Shown here: positions 16,101 through 26,249 of the stretch, piece by piece
Layout: the number at the start of each line of letters is the position of its first letter
Numbering within the stretch: the first letter of the stretch is position 1
Assembly (NCBI RefSeq): GCF_900585905.1
Contig: NZ_UTVH01000016.1
Location: forward strand, 213,771-277,770
Reading direction: 5' to 3'
Origin: Pseudomonas viridiflava
GTDB lineage: Bacteria > Pseudomonadota > Gammaproteobacteria > Pseudomonadales > Pseudomonadaceae
DNA: 64,000 nucleotides
Notes under the pieces: model-generated
What the model was told of the DNA's origin: nothing
Databases searched by the model: none
The model's input: only the letters and a program-made list of their open reading frames with translations
Program-made: the position numbers and the translations under genes

Positions 16101-16352
16101 GCCGTACACCACAAGGTATTCTGTGAGCATCGAGCGCTCTGCCGTTATGTTGCTGCGATACGCGGCTGGTGAAAAAGATTCATCGGCGGCGGTCTGCGCT
16201 TGCGTAAGTGGGCTGCCGGCCGCAGCGGCGCTTGCCAGTAGCAGGGGAGCGTGCGGCCCATGGGCTTGAGGCGACGAGGTTGTGTGTTGCAGGGCTGCGT
16301 TGGCCGAGGTGCCTATCAGGCAAGCGAGCATAATGGCCGGCAGTCGCGACAT
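13170..16352 (-). CDS. rmcA: PAS-GGDEF-EAL cyclic-di-GMP protein, RmcA-like
   Basis: 1060 residues from ATG 16352 (GAGG upstream; a start 15 codons further up is unlikely because it would spoil the signal peptide). Order: signal peptide ending at SANA (residue 19), about 60 low-complexity periplasmic residues, one membrane helix (YLVVYGLPGLLLLTTVLIIV), four PAS domains (first residues around 125, 260, 380, 505), a GGDEF domain with intact RLGGDEFII, and an EAL domain with GAEALIRW, NFIMS and DDFGTGYSSL. Position next to the tRNA and rpoD matches P. aeruginosa PA0575 (RmcA), which lowers c-di-GMP in response to redox state and arginine. That protein is about 1245 residues and has a Venus-flytrap periplasmic domain; here that domain is missing. 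GGDEF and EAL both look competent; the sign of activity is not decidable. Confidence 0.88.
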   Translation of the reverse strand: MSRLPAIMLACLIGTSANAALQHTTSSPQAHGPHAPLLLASAAAAGSPLTQAQTAADESFSPAAYRSNITAERSMLTEYLVVYGLPGLLLLTTVLIIVIRVNRQLSSEITRRMQLEQELRSSEHHYRGLVESLSAISWESNPEDLTFSYVSPQAEGLLGYSMARWEEPGFWQSIVHPLDLQRAEALCSEATSKGENHSIDYRVVHADGRTLWIRDIVSLIMLGGEPVLRGLMIDISDAKKTEESLRLSEGKFASVFAQCPDMLIIANLADGTLMEANAAFAEQIGLDAAAVAGFTPSELGIWGEPGAGPGMLERLRHGSVRNLEMLFRRKDGRTFCGLLSSEPFDLDSTQAVVVVVRDISQLKQSQQELQLSEEKFAKSFHSSPDGLIITRQRDGLLVEMNQGFVRMTGYEHEVALHQSSLDLGIWANPQERKQLLAHMDRDGFVSDFRAHLRRKDGQILLCEISSRPLVIGDDACMLTIARDITERQQMQEKLKLAATVFESTAEGVLITDTRQQINAVNRAFTEITGYSEQQAVGQTPRLLASGLHDSAFYAAMWYQLTAEGHWQGEISNRRKNGEIYPSWLTINAVRNRAGFITHFVAVFADISSLKHAQARLDYQAHHDPLTGLPNRTLFESRLQTALVQGQESHSLGAVLFLDLDRFKHINDSLGHPVGDLLLKGIALRLKENLRDIDTVARLGGDEFIILLPGLSQASDADAIAAKLLGCFSAPFQAGDHEFFMSASIGSCLFPTDGNDVATIVKNADAAMYRSKAKGRNRVESYTQDLTSQASARIALEQELRRAIERNELSLCYQPKISLSTQQLIGAEALIRWTHPSLGEVPPERFIQLAEENGMILQIGDWVLEQACQQLHHWNELYVPFGALSVNLAGAQLRQPTLLARIGQLLSRYELAPERLQLEITENFIMSQTEEALAVLHELKKLGVQLAIDDFGTGYSSLSYLKRLPLDTLKIDQSFVRGLPEDPHDAAIVRAIIALSRSMQLTAIAEGVETPEQQQFLTDEGCEQIQGYLISMPLPPDEFSARFLRMRFSDVSDSTATKPPL

Positions 16353-16443
16353 GGCAGCCTCAAACGGGTAGTGGCAATGGATCCAGTGTAGCCTCACTGC
16401 AACATGCGTGGCCTGCGGCGATGAAACTTATATGCAAAAACGC

Positions 16444-16469
16444 AAAACCCCCGACGAGTCGGGGGTTTT
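16444..16469. terminator. Bidirectional terminator after rpoD
   Basis: AAAACCCCCGAC at 16444-16455 pairs with GTCGGGGGTTTT at 16458-16469. A-run and T-run on both sides allow action in either direction; it lies 18 bases beyond the rpoD stop. Confidence 0.9.
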
Positions 16470-16486
16470 GTGTGCCGCAGGGGACG

Positions 16487-18337
<1,851 letters not shown>

Positions 18338-18404
18338 AACACCCTATCCACTGAAGGTCTTGGCGGGCAAAAAACAAGCCGGGGATTATACCCGAGCTAT
18401 GACC

Positions 18405-20363
18405 TCACGCGCCAGTTGAGGTCGGGGTTTGTGCAGGAACATTCCGATTTAACAGCTTCAGCAGCAGAAGTTTTTCATCTGCGTCCAAGCCTGTCTGGCG
18501 TTCCTTCCTGATCAATTGCTCCAGGCTGCGCTCGCGTTGGCGGGCGGATAACCTAGTTATAGTGTCGAAAAACTGTTGTTCAAGGTTATCGGCCGAGATC
18601 AGCCATTCCTTTTCCGCTAGTGCTCGCAAAAGCCGACCCTGTTCGGTGCCGTGCCAGCGAGCGATCAATTGCAACGAGCGCAGCTTCGGGTTTTTCTGCA
18701 GGGCTTCCAGCAAAGCCACCAGCAACTGCGCGTAAATGTGGTCTTCTGCAGCAAGATGGCTGGCATCTTCGACTTTCTCGGCAAGCTCAGGGTGGTGCAG
18801 AAGTGTCCTCAATGCTGTCAACGTTGGAGGTTCGACGGTGGTCGGCGTGCGCGGGGCACGTGGTTCGTCGTTTCCGCGTCGACCTTTCTTGTCCCAGGGC
18901 TTCTTTTCCCACTTTTTCTGACCCTGGCCGCCGGATTTCTGCGGCGTCCAGTCCTGCTGAGGCGCTTCGTATCCGCCTTGCTGCTGATAATCAGCATAGT
19001 CGGGCATCGCGTCATAATCGAAACCCGGATCGTAGCTGGGCGGTGCCTCGGCGGGGGCGTTCTGTACCAGCTGACTGACGGTTTCGTGGGTCAGCCCGGT
19101 AATTTGCGTCAGGCGCTGACGCATCAGCGTGCGTAGGTTGGCTCCTGGCACCTTGTCGATCAGCGGCGCCGCCAGTGTGGCCATGTGCGCCTTGCCCTCC
19201 AGCGAGCGCGGGTCGGCCTCTTTGGTCAACTGCTCGAAGAAGTAATCGGCCAGAGGCTGCGCATGTTGATGGATGCGTGCCTTGAAGGCATCGGTGCCTT
19301 CGGCGCGTACCAGCGTGTCCGGGTCTTCGCCTTCGGGCAAAAACAGAAACCGCGCGCGGCGCCCGTCCTGCAGGCTGGAAAGCGTCGCTTCCAGTGCCCG
19401 CCAGGCGGCGTTTCGTCCGGCCTGGTCGCCATCGAAGCAGAACAGCACATTGGGCACGACCCGGAACAGGCGCTTCAAGTGTTCTTCACTGGTGGCGGTG
19501 CCCAGCGTTGCCACGGCATTGCGCAGGCCTTGCTGTGCCAGGGCGATAACGTCCATGTAGCCTTCGACGACAATGATCTCATCGAGGCTGCGGTTGAATT
19601 TGCGCGCCTCGAACAGGCCGTAAAGCTCCTGCCCCTTGTGAAACACGGGAGTTTCCGGCGAATTGAGGTACTTGGGTTTGTCGTCCCCCAGCACCCGGCC
19701 ACCAAAGGCAATGACGCGGCCCCGGCTGTCGCGAATGGGGAACATCACCCGGTCGCGAAAGCGGTCGTAGCGCTTGCCGGTTTCGGCATTTTCAATCAGC
19801 AGGCCGGCATCGATCATGGCCTTCTGTTGCAGCGTGTCGCTGCTCAGATGCTTGTATAGATTGTCCCAGCCTGGCGGGGCGAACCCCAGGCCGAAATCCC
19901 GGGCGATTTCTCCGGACAGGCCACGGCCTTTCAGGTAATCCACTGCGGCTTTGCGCGTCGGATGATTCTTCAGGGCGAGCCGGTAGTATTCGGCGGCGGC
20001 GGTGAGCAGGGGGTAAAGCGGCGAGTCGGTGGGCTGGCGTGGCTTCTGCCCCTTGCTGCTTTGCTCGCGCGGCACTTCCATGCCGGCAGACTTGGCCAGG
20101 TCCTCGACTGCCTGGACGAAATCCAGGTTGTCGTGATCCATGATGAAGCCCAGGGCGTTGCCACCCGCGCCGCAGCCAAAGCAGTAATAAAACTGTTTGT
20201 CAGGGCTGACGCTGAAAGACGGTGTCTTTTCCTTGTGAAACGGGCAGCACGCGCTGAAATTCTTCCCGGTTTTCTTCAATTGCAGACGTGAGCTGACAAC
20301 ATCGACGATGTCGGTGCGGTTCAGAAGGTCGTCAATGAAGCCTTGGGGAATCAGCCCGGCCAT
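18405..20363 (-). CDS. dnaG: DNA primase DnaG
   Basis: Synthesises RNA primers for replication together with DnaB helicase. 652 residues. The N-terminal CHC2 zinc domain shows CPFHKEKTPSFSVSP and YYCFGCGAGG; the TOPRIM core shows VVEGYMDVIAL and the DGDQAGRNA metal-binding motif; a glycine/glutamine-rich linker (around residues 460-510, with GGYEAPQQDW) separates it from the C-terminal DnaB-binding domain, which ends in LLKLLNRNV. Start ATG 20363 gives the family beginning MAGLIPQGFIDDLLNR. Upstream, 530 bases without a gene separate it from rpsU, where other pseudomonads have yqeY. Confidence 0.97.
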   Translation of the reverse strand: MAGLIPQGFIDDLLNRTDIVDVVSSRLQLKKTGKNFSACCPFHKEKTPSFSVSPDKQFYYCFGCGAGGNALGFIMDHDNLDFVQAVEDLAKSAGMEVPREQSSKGQKPRQPTDSPLYPLLTAAAEYYRLALKNHPTRKAAVDYLKGRGLSGEIARDFGLGFAPPGWDNLYKHLSSDTLQQKAMIDAGLLIENAETGKRYDRFRDRVMFPIRDSRGRVIAFGGRVLGDDKPKYLNSPETPVFHKGQELYGLFEARKFNRSLDEIIVVEGYMDVIALAQQGLRNAVATLGTATSEEHLKRLFRVVPNVLFCFDGDQAGRNAAWRALEATLSSLQDGRRARFLFLPEGEDPDTLVRAEGTDAFKARIHQHAQPLADYFFEQLTKEADPRSLEGKAHMATLAAPLIDKVPGANLRTLMRQRLTQITGLTHETVSQLVQNAPAEAPPSYDPGFDYDAMPDYADYQQQGGYEAPQQDWTPQKSGGQGQKKWEKKPWDKKGRRGNDEPRAPRTPTTVEPPTLTALRTLLHHPELAEKVEDASHLAAEDHIYAQLLVALLEALQKNPKLRSLQLIARWHGTEQGRLLRALAEKEWLISADNLEQQFFDTITRLSARQRERSLEQLIRKERQTGLDADEKLLLLKLLNRNVPAQTPTSTGA

Positions 20364-20893
20364 GTCGTTCTCACATCAAGCGTTCCGCCATGGGGATCGT
20401 GGCGGACCAGAATGTAGCAGCTGCACGCGGCTTGTCTGCCGTGTTGTCGAGGCACAGGCGAATGGGCGCGGTGGCTCAACATTATCTGGAAGGGTAGCTG
20501 CCGTTCACTAACCTGTGGCCCGCTGTAAACCTGAGCGGTTATTGCGCTCGGGCGATCGGGTCAGGCAGTGTAGGCGTTGAAGCATGTTGGCTGTCGTCAG
20601 CAAATCGAATGCCGGCGTGCGGATTCAGCTTCGCTCAGCGTGCGAGGATGACGCTGCCTTGGCTGAGCTTCTTGCGAAGATCATCAAGGCATACTCGCCA
20701 TTCACATTGATGCGCTCGCCTTGACGGCGTGATCAATATGGCCTGGTTTCAGGCAGGACGTGCTTGATCAAGAAACCGGTTGCGCATGTGCGCAGTGGTT
20801 GCTTCTTCAATGTAGCTTTATGCGTAGCCATAACTGCCGCTAGCCCGGCTGTTAGACCGGGCGTTGCAGAAGCTTGCGACAGACGTCTGTAAA
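20364..20893. other. Gene-free dnaG-rpsU interval
   Basis: Contains hairpin GCCCGG/CCGGGC at 20843-20862 downstream of rpsU (probably its partial terminator or processing site). On the plus strand, 20584-20700 reads VRIQLRSACEDDAALAELL, like the first strand and helix of a GNAT acetyltransferase, but the frame stops soon after; I take it as a decayed fragment at most. No YqeY-like frame is visible on either strand although P. aeruginosa has one (PA0578) at this place. Confidence 0.5.
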
Positions 20894-21109
20894 TTAATAC
20901 AGACGAACGGCGCGGCGCTGTTCGCGCTGTACTTTCTTGGCGTGACGCTTAACAGCGGCTGCTGCTTTACGCTTACGCTCAGAAGTAGGCTTCTCGTAAA
21001 ATTCGCGGCTACGAACTTCAGCCAGAACACCGGCTTTTTCGCAGGAGCGCTTGAAACGACGCAGAGCTACGTCGAAGGGTTCGTTCTCTTTAACTTTGAC
21101 GGCTGGCAT
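20894..21109 (-). CDS. rpsU: 30S ribosomal protein S21
   Basis: 71 residues, start [20 protein letters not shown], and the very basic C-terminal half ([20 protein letters not shown]) usual for bS21, which sits on the platform of the 30S subunit and helps mRNA binding. First gene of the macromolecular synthesis operon in enterobacteria; here rpoD and dnaG follow on the same strand after a longer gap. A hairpin with 8-bp arms CGTCTGTA/TACAGACG (20884-20905) overlaps its stop codon and may govern mRNA processing or attenuate read-through into dnaG. Divergent from tsaD with 198 bases between them. Confidence 0.98.
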
Positions 21110-21307
21110 CCAGAGCTACCTTCATTCATTACCGGGGTCAACGTCTCGTGCAAAAACTGCACATAAGTACGTCGGTTTTTAAGGGTTGCGGATGTTAACC
21201 CCTCATTGAGAGGAATGCAAAGCCTCTGATCGAAAACCGCTGGTCGGGGCATCGGGCGGCGACTATTATGCGCGCCTTCGAATTCAGCCTCTACAAGGCG
21301 CAAACCC

Positions 21308-22333
21308 ATGCTAGTACTGGGATTAGAAACTTCTTGCGACGAGACCGGCGTCGCCCTTTACGACAGTGAACGCGGGCTGTTGGCCGATGCGCTGTTCAGT
21401 CAGATCGACCTGCATCGTGCCTATGGCGGCGTGGTGCCCGAGCTTGCTTCGCGTGATCACGTCAAACGCATGCTGCCGCTGATTCGTCAGGTCATGGCTG
21501 ACGCCGATATCGTCGCCGCTGACATCGACGCCATTGCCTACACCGCCGGGCCGGGGCTGGTCGGCGCCTTGCTGGTCGGCGCGTCGTGCGCGCAGGCGCT
21601 GGCCTTTGCCTGGGATATTCCTGCCCTGGGCGTGCACCACATGGAGGGCCATTTGCTCGCACCCATGCTGGAGTCGCAACCACCGGAGTTTCCGTTCGTC
21701 GCTTTGTTGGTTTCCGGGGGGCATACGCAGCTGGTTCGCGTCGATGGCATCGGTCTTTACCAGTTGCTGGGCGAGACCCTGGACGATGCGGCGGGTGAGG
21801 CCTTCGACAAGACGGCGAAGATGATGGGGCTGCAATACCCGGGCGGGCCGGAGATTGCCGCGCTGGCTACGCGCGGTGTTGCCGGGCGCTTTCTGTTTCC
21901 GCGGCCGATGACGGACCGGCCGGGGCTTGAGTTCAGCTTCAGCGGGCTGAAAACCTCAGCCTTGAATACCTGGCAGCAGTGTCAGAGCGCCGGGGACGAC
22001 AGTGAGCAAACCCGTTGCGACATCGCGCTGGCCTTCCAGCAGGCAGTGGTGGAGACTTTGACCATCAAGTGCAAGCGGGCGCTGAAGCAGACCGGCATGC
22101 AGCGTCTGGTGATTGCAGGCGGTGTCAGCGCCAACAAGTCGCTGCGGCTGTCGCTGGAATCGATGCTGGCAGGCCTCAACGGCCATGTGTTTTATGCCCG
22201 CCCCGAGTTCTGCACCGACAACGGCGCGATGATCGCGTTTGCCGGTTGTCAGCGGCTGCAGGCAGGCCAGAAGGAAGATTTGAGTATCAGCGTTCAGGCG
22301 CGCTGGCCCATGGAGCAGTTGCCAGGCTTGTAG
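21308..22333 (+). CDS. tsaD: tRNA N6-adenosine threonylcarbamoyltransferase TsaD
   Basis: Transfers the threonylcarbamoyl group from TC-AMP to A37 of ANN-decoding tRNAs, with TsaB and TsaE (not in view). 341 residues, family-typical. Visible: [16 protein letters not shown] at the N-terminus, the metal-binding HHMEGH (His111 and His115), and the nucleotide-binding segment [13 protein letters not shown]. The frame opens with ATG 21308, just after CAAACCC; the usual bacterial start MLVLGLETS is preserved. Divergent from rpsU, convergent with plsY (stops 19 bases apart). An essential gene in most bacteria. Confidence 0.97.
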   Translation: MLVLGLETSCDETGVALYDSERGLLADALFSQIDLHRAYGGVVPELASRDHVKRMLPLIRQVMADADIVAADIDAIAYTAGPGLVGALLVGASCAQALAFAWDIPALGVHHMEGHLLAPMLESQPPEFPFVALLVSGGHTQLVRVDGIGLYQLLGETLDDAAGEAFDKTAKMMGLQYPGGPEIAALATRGVAGRFLFPRPMTDRPGLEFSFSGLKTSALNTWQQCQSAGDDSEQTRCDIALAFQQAVVETLTIKCKRALKQTGMQRLVIAGGVSANKSLRLSLESMLAGLNGHVFYARPEFCTDNGAMIAFAGCQRLQAGQKEDLSISVQARWPMEQLPGL

Positions 22334-22352
22334 GGCCTCGGTTTGCCGACGC

Positions 22353-22922
22353 TCAGAAGCGTCTTTCGTGCCCGGCAGCGAGGTCGCGCAGGTTGCTGCG
22401 GTGACGCCAGACAACGAGCAGGGCCAGCAATGTCATGGGCAGCAAGGCCCGTGGTTGTTGCCAGGCCAGCAGCGGCAGGGTCAGCGGCAGGGCGATCAGC
22501 GCCGCCAGCGAGCTGGTGCGGCGCAGGTAGAACACCAGCGCCCAGGCGAGGATGGCCAGCGCAGCGGCCGGAGGATACAGGGCAATCAGGACCCCGGCGG
22601 CGGTGGCGACGCCCTTGCCGCCGCGAAAGTGGAAGTACAGCGGAAACAGATGGCCCAGGACTGCGCAGAGCCCGATCCAGGCCTGCGCTCTGATGTCCAG
22701 GTCGAGCAGCCGGGCAAGCAGCACTGGCAGCAGGCCTTTGCACAGATCACCGAGCAGGGTCAGCAGCGCGATTTTCCGGCCTGCCAGGCGCAACATGTTG
22801 GTCGCGCCGGCGTTGCCCGATCCGCTGACACGCGGGTCTGGCCTGCCGGTGATGCGGCTGAGCACAATGGCAAAGGACAATGACCCAAGCAGATAGGCGA
22901 ATGTCGCCAGTGACCCAAACAT
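22353..22922 (-). CDS. plsY: Glycerol-3-phosphate acyltransferase PlsY
   Basis: Acylates glycerol-3-phosphate using acyl-phosphate (from PlsX) to make lysophosphatidate, in the inner membrane. 189 residues from ATG 22922; an open frame extends 37 codons further but overlaps the folB start region and is not membrane-like. Five hydrophobic helices and the family motifs [11 protein letters not shown] (substrate loop), the [11 protein letters not shown] helix and [14 protein letters not shown] are visible. Divergent from folB, whose probable TTG start lies 74 bases away. Order tsaD-plsY-folB-folK-cca is conserved in Pseudomonas. Confidence 0.95.
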   Translation of the reverse strand: MFGSLATFAYLLGSLSFAIVLSRITGRPDPRVSGSGNAGATNMLRLAGRKIALLTLLGDLCKGLLPVLLARLLDLDIRAQAWIGLCAVLGHLFPLYFHFRGGKGVATAAGVLIALYPPAAALAILAWALVFYLRRTSSLAALIALPLTLPLLAWQQPRALLPMTLLALLVVWRHRSNLRDLAAGHERRF

Positions 22923-22995
22923 GCTTGTAGTTCCAGGCTGGAAAGCTTCGATTCTAACGGCGCATCGCGCCCTTGTCGTGCAGTGGAGAGTAGTG

Positions 22996-23349
22996 TTGGA
23001 CAGAGTGTTCATTGAGGGGCTGGAAGTCGACACCGTGATCGGCGCCTACGACTGGGAGCGCGACATTCGCCAATGCCTGCGTCTGGACCTGAGTTTTGCC
23101 TGGGATAACCGTCCGGCGGCTGCCGACGATGACCTCAGCAAGGCACTGGACTACGCCAGCGTCTCAGCGCGCATCATCGATTTTGCCGGGCAGGCGCGGT
23201 TCGAGTTGGTGGAAACCTTCGCCGAGCGCCTGGCCCAGACATTGATGAGTGAATTCCAGATTCCCTGGCTGCGCCTCAGGCTCACTAAGCCCGGTGCGGT
23301 TGCAGCCGCCGCTGGCGTGGGCGTGGAGATCGAGCGCGGATGTCTCTGA
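22996..23349 (+). CDS. folB: Dihydroneopterin aldolase FolB
   Basis: Cleaves 7,8-dihydroneopterin to 6-hydroxymethyl-dihydropterin and glycolaldehyde in folate synthesis. 117 residues from TTG 22996, which gives the usual beginning (M)[25 protein letters not shown] lies 7 bases upstream. A GTG directly before it (22993) is an alternative. Catalytic-type residues include Glu of FIEGLEV and Lys in RLRLTKPGA. The 3' end overlaps folK by 10 bases, so the two enzymes, which act consecutively, are translationally coupled. Confidence 0.93.
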   Translation: MDRVFIEGLEVDTVIGAYDWERDIRQCLRLDLSFAWDNRPAAADDDLSKALDYASVSARIIDFAGQARFELVETFAERLAQTLMSEFQIPWLRLRLTKPGAVAAAAGVGVEIERGCL

Positions 23350-23864
23350 CACGGATTTTCCTCGGCCTGGGCAGCAACATCGAACGCGAGCAGCACCTGA
23401 CCGCAGGGCTTGAAGCGCTTGATGGCTTCGTCACTGAAATGACGTGTTCGCCGGTGTTCGAGAGCCAGCCAGTGGGGATCAAAAGCGGCCTGTTCTTCAA
23501 TCTGGTGGTGTCGGGGCTGACTGAGCTACCGCTGGCGATGCTGGACCGGCGGCTCAAGCTCATTGAAGCCGAGAATGGTCGCTACGCCCCTGACCGCAAG
23601 GGTTTGCCCCTGGACATCGATGTGCTGCTGTACGGCGATCAGGTGGGCGATTTTGACGGTCTGATCCTGCCCCGTGCGGAGATTCTGAAGAATGCGTTCG
23701 TGTTGTGGCCCCTGTCACTGATCGCGCCGGATCGATTGCATCCTGAGGCGGCGATCTGCTTCGAAACGCTGTGGGCCGAGGCCCGGATCGGCCAGCAGCT
23801 GTGGCCCGTGCCGTTCGAATGGCGAGGGACGCCATTGACCCCGCAGAGCATGCTCAACGGCTAA
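23340..23864 (+). CDS. folK: HPPK, folate pyrophosphokinase FolK
   Basis: Transfers pyrophosphate from ATP to 6-hydroxymethyl-7,8-dihydropterin, the step after FolB. 174 residues. N-terminal LGLGSNIEREQHL and the HPPK signature DRKGLPLDIDVLLYGD (with the two Mg-binding aspartates) are clear; the end QSMLNG is close to a long repeat array. ATG 23340 overlaps the folB stop in another frame. No terminator hairpin separate from the repeats follows, so the REPIN array starting 30 bases later probably ends this transcript. Confidence 0.95.
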   Translation: MSLTRIFLGLGSNIEREQHLTAGLEALDGFVTEMTCSPVFESQPVGIKSGLFFNLVVSGLTELPLAMLDRRLKLIEAENGRYAPDRKGLPLDIDVLLYGDQVGDFDGLILPRAEILKNAFVLWPLSLIAPDRLHPEAAICFETLWAEARIGQQLWPVPFEWRGTPLTPQSMLNG

Positions 23865-23893
23865 GGCACCCCCTACCTGATTTGGAATGCTTT

Positions 23894-24902
23894 TCTGTAG
23901 CGATCTTCCAGTGGATGCAGGCCCATCGTTTCGCCAACAGGTCCCACGTCGGGTGTATGTTCGGGAATGTGCAAGCGATTCCCTGTAGGAGCGAACTTGT
24001 TCGCGAGGCGATCTGCCAGTGCATGCAGGCCCATCGTCTCGCCAACAGGTCCCACGTCGGGTGTACGCTCGGGAATGTGCAAGCGATTCCCTGTAGGAGC
24101 GAACTTGTTCGCGAAGCGATCTTCCAGTGCATGCAGGCCCACCGTCTCGCCAACAAGTTGGCTCCTACAGGTTCCGCGTCGGGTGTGTTCGGGAATCTGT
24201 GAACGATCCCCTGTAGGAGCGAACTTGTTCGCGAGGCGATCTGGCAGTGCATGCAGGCCCATCGTCTCGCCAACAGGTCCCACGTCGGGTGTATGTTCGG
24301 GAATGTGCAAGCGATCCCTTGTAGGAGCGAACTTGTTCGCGAAGCGATCTGGCCGTGCATGCAGGCCCATCGTCTCGCCAACGAGTTGGCTCCTACAGGT
24401 TCCGCGTCGGGTGACGCTCGGGAATGTGCAAGCGATTCCCTGTAGGAGCGAACTTGTTCGCGAGGCGGTCTTTCAGTGGATGCAGGCCCACCGTCTCGCC
24501 AACGAGTTGGCTCCTACAGGTTCCGCGTCGGGTGACGCTCGGGAATGTGCAAGCGATTCCCTGTAGGAGCGAACTTGTTCGCGAGGCGATCTGCCAGTGG
24601 ATGCAGGCCCATCGTTTCGCCAACAGGTCCCACGTCGGGTGTATGTTCGGGAATGTGCAAGCGATCCCCTGTAGGAGCGAACTTGTTCGCGAGGCGGTCT
24701 TTCAGTGGATGCAGGCCCATCGTTTCGCCAACGAGTTGGCTCCTACAGGTCCCACGTCGGGTGTACGCTCGGGAATGTGCAAGCGATTCCCTGTAGGAGC
24801 GAACTTGTTCGCGAAGCGATCTGGCAGTGCATGCAGGCCCATCGTCTCGCCAACAAGTTGGCTCCTACAGGTCCCACGTCGGGTGTGTGTTCGTGCGCTC
24901 CT
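23894..24902. repeat. Tandem array of eight complete REPIN-like units plus a truncated first unit
   Basis: Each unit begins GTAGGAGCGAACTTGTTCGC (starts at 23985, 24093, 24213, 24321, 24442, 24563, 24671, 24793); a first, truncated copy lies at 23894-23984. In the long form the unit also contains the inverted partner CGCCAACAAGTTGGCTCCTA, so the two REP sequences can fold into one large hairpin: a REPIN. Spacing is 108 or 120-122 bases; the short form lacks about 14 bases covering the second REP's AAGTTGGCTCCTAC. The linker with GGGAATGTGCAAGCGAT is near-identical in all. It lies between convergent folK and cca. Open frames crossing it on both strands are artefacts of periodicity. Confidence 0.95.
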
Positions 24903-24910
24903 ACGCGCTC

Positions 24911-26140
24911 TCAGCTGTTGTATTGCGCCTTGTATATCTTCAGCGCATCCAGGCGTTCGACTTTCAGCGCTTCGCCCACGGCCTGCCCCTTCAGGCCTTT
25001 CTCAACCAATGGCTGTACCGACACCTCGCGTGCTGCCTGGGCCGCGCCGCGCAGGTAGGCGGCTTGCGGGTAGTCGCGCTGCTCAAACCCGAGGCGGCCG
25101 CGGGCGTCCATTTCGCAGGCGATGATAAAGTCTTCGAAGCGCTGCGGCCTGCGATAGACGTCGAAGCTGTGTAGAAGCTCGAGCAGCGTCGATGGTTTGA
25201 GTTCCAGCGCCCGATGGCCATGGGTGTGATATTGGCCTACCAGCAAGGCCAGCTCCTGACATTCCCGAGGCACTTTGAAGCGCGTATTGACTGCCTTGAT
25301 CAAGCGCAGGCCGGTGTGTTCATGGGCAATGTGTCGGGGCCACTCGGCCTCTGGCGTCAGGCCCTTGCCGAGATCATGCAGCAGGCAGGCCCAGCGCACG
25401 CTCAGCGGCTGCTCATGCAGGGCCGCCTGGTGCAGAACGCTCAAGACGTGCACGCCAGTATCGATTTCAGGGTGATGCGCCGGTGGCTGTGGCACGCCGA
25501 ACAGGGCGTCTACTTCGGGAAGCAGTTCCTTCAGCGCGCCGCAATCGCGCAGCACTTGAATAAACACTTCAGGGTGCTTTTCCAGCAGGGCGCGGGAGAT
25601 TTCCTTCCAGCTGCGCTCGGGCGTCAAGGCCTCCAGCTCGCCGGATTCACTCAGTTGGCGCATGAGCGCGAGGGTCTCGGGCGCGATGCTGAAACCCTCA
25701 GGCGCATAGCGCGCCGCAAAACGCGCGACTCGCAATACTCTGAGGGGATCTTCGGCAAACGCGGGGGAAACGTGACGCAATACCCGCGCCTCCAGGTCGC
25801 GCTGACCGCCGTAGGGGTCAGTCAGATTGCCTGCCTTGTCCTCGGCCATGGCGTTGATGGTTAAATCCCGGCGGATCAGGTCTTCTTCCAGCGTGATCTC
25901 GGGGCTGGCATGAAACACAAAGCCGCCGTAACCGCGCCCGCTTTTACGTTCTGTGCGCGCCAGCGCGTACTCCTCGCCCGTCAGGGGGTGAAGGAACACT
26001 GGAAAGTCTGTCCCGACCGGGCGATAGCCCTTGATCAGCATTTCGTCGCTGGTGGCGCCGACGACGACCCAGTCGACATCAGTCACCGGCTGGCCTAACA
26101 GGCGGTCGCGTACTGCGCCACCGACCTTGTAAATCTGCAT
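24911..26140 (-). CDS. cca: Multifunctional CCA-adding tRNA nucleotidyltransferase
   Basis: Adds or repairs CCA at tRNA 3' ends; the HD domain supplies phosphohydrolase activities. 409 residues from ATG 26140, with a perfect CGGAGG upstream; a start 7 codons earlier lacks this. Visible: [13 protein letters not shown], the catalytic DVDWVVVG Asp pair, [22 protein letters not shown], and the HD-domain pattern [12 protein letters not shown] (residues around 255-266). Reads towards folK with the REPIN array between. Downstream end only 9 bases from the array. Confidence 0.96.
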   Translation of the reverse strand: MQIYKVGGAVRDRLLGQPVTDVDWVVVGATSDEMLIKGYRPVGTDFPVFLHPLTGEEYALARTERKSGRGYGGFVFHASPEITLEEDLIRRDLTINAMAEDKAGNLTDPYGGQRDLEARVLRHVSPAFAEDPLRVLRVARFAARYAPEGFSIAPETLALMRQLSESGELEALTPERSWKEISRALLEKHPEVFIQVLRDCGALKELLPEVDALFGVPQPPAHHPEIDTGVHVLSVLHQAALHEQPLSVRWACLLHDLGKGLTPEAEWPRHIAHEHTGLRLIKAVNTRFKVPRECQELALLVGQYHTHGHRALELKPSTLLELLHSFDVYRRPQRFEDFIIACEMDARGRLGFEQRDYPQAAYLRGAAQAAREVSVQPLVEKGLKGQAVGEALKVERLDALKIYKAQYNS

Positions 26141-26249
26141 AAAAAACCTCCGTGAGCGCAACAGGATAAACCCTGCGGAGCGCTTGCGGAGGTGAAAACT
26201 GGGTCACGCCTGCGTTAAACGGTTTTGTCGGCTCCAGGCAGGCGAGTCG

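Noticed and set aside
23894..24902. CRISPR array
   Set aside because: Regular repeats, but linkers are nearly identical among units and no cas gene is near; units are hairpin REPs.
23854..25125. Long open frames of 165-233 codons on both strands
   Set aside because: They cross the REPIN array and part of cca; their proteins are the translated repeat over and over. The periodicity produces open frames in several phases.
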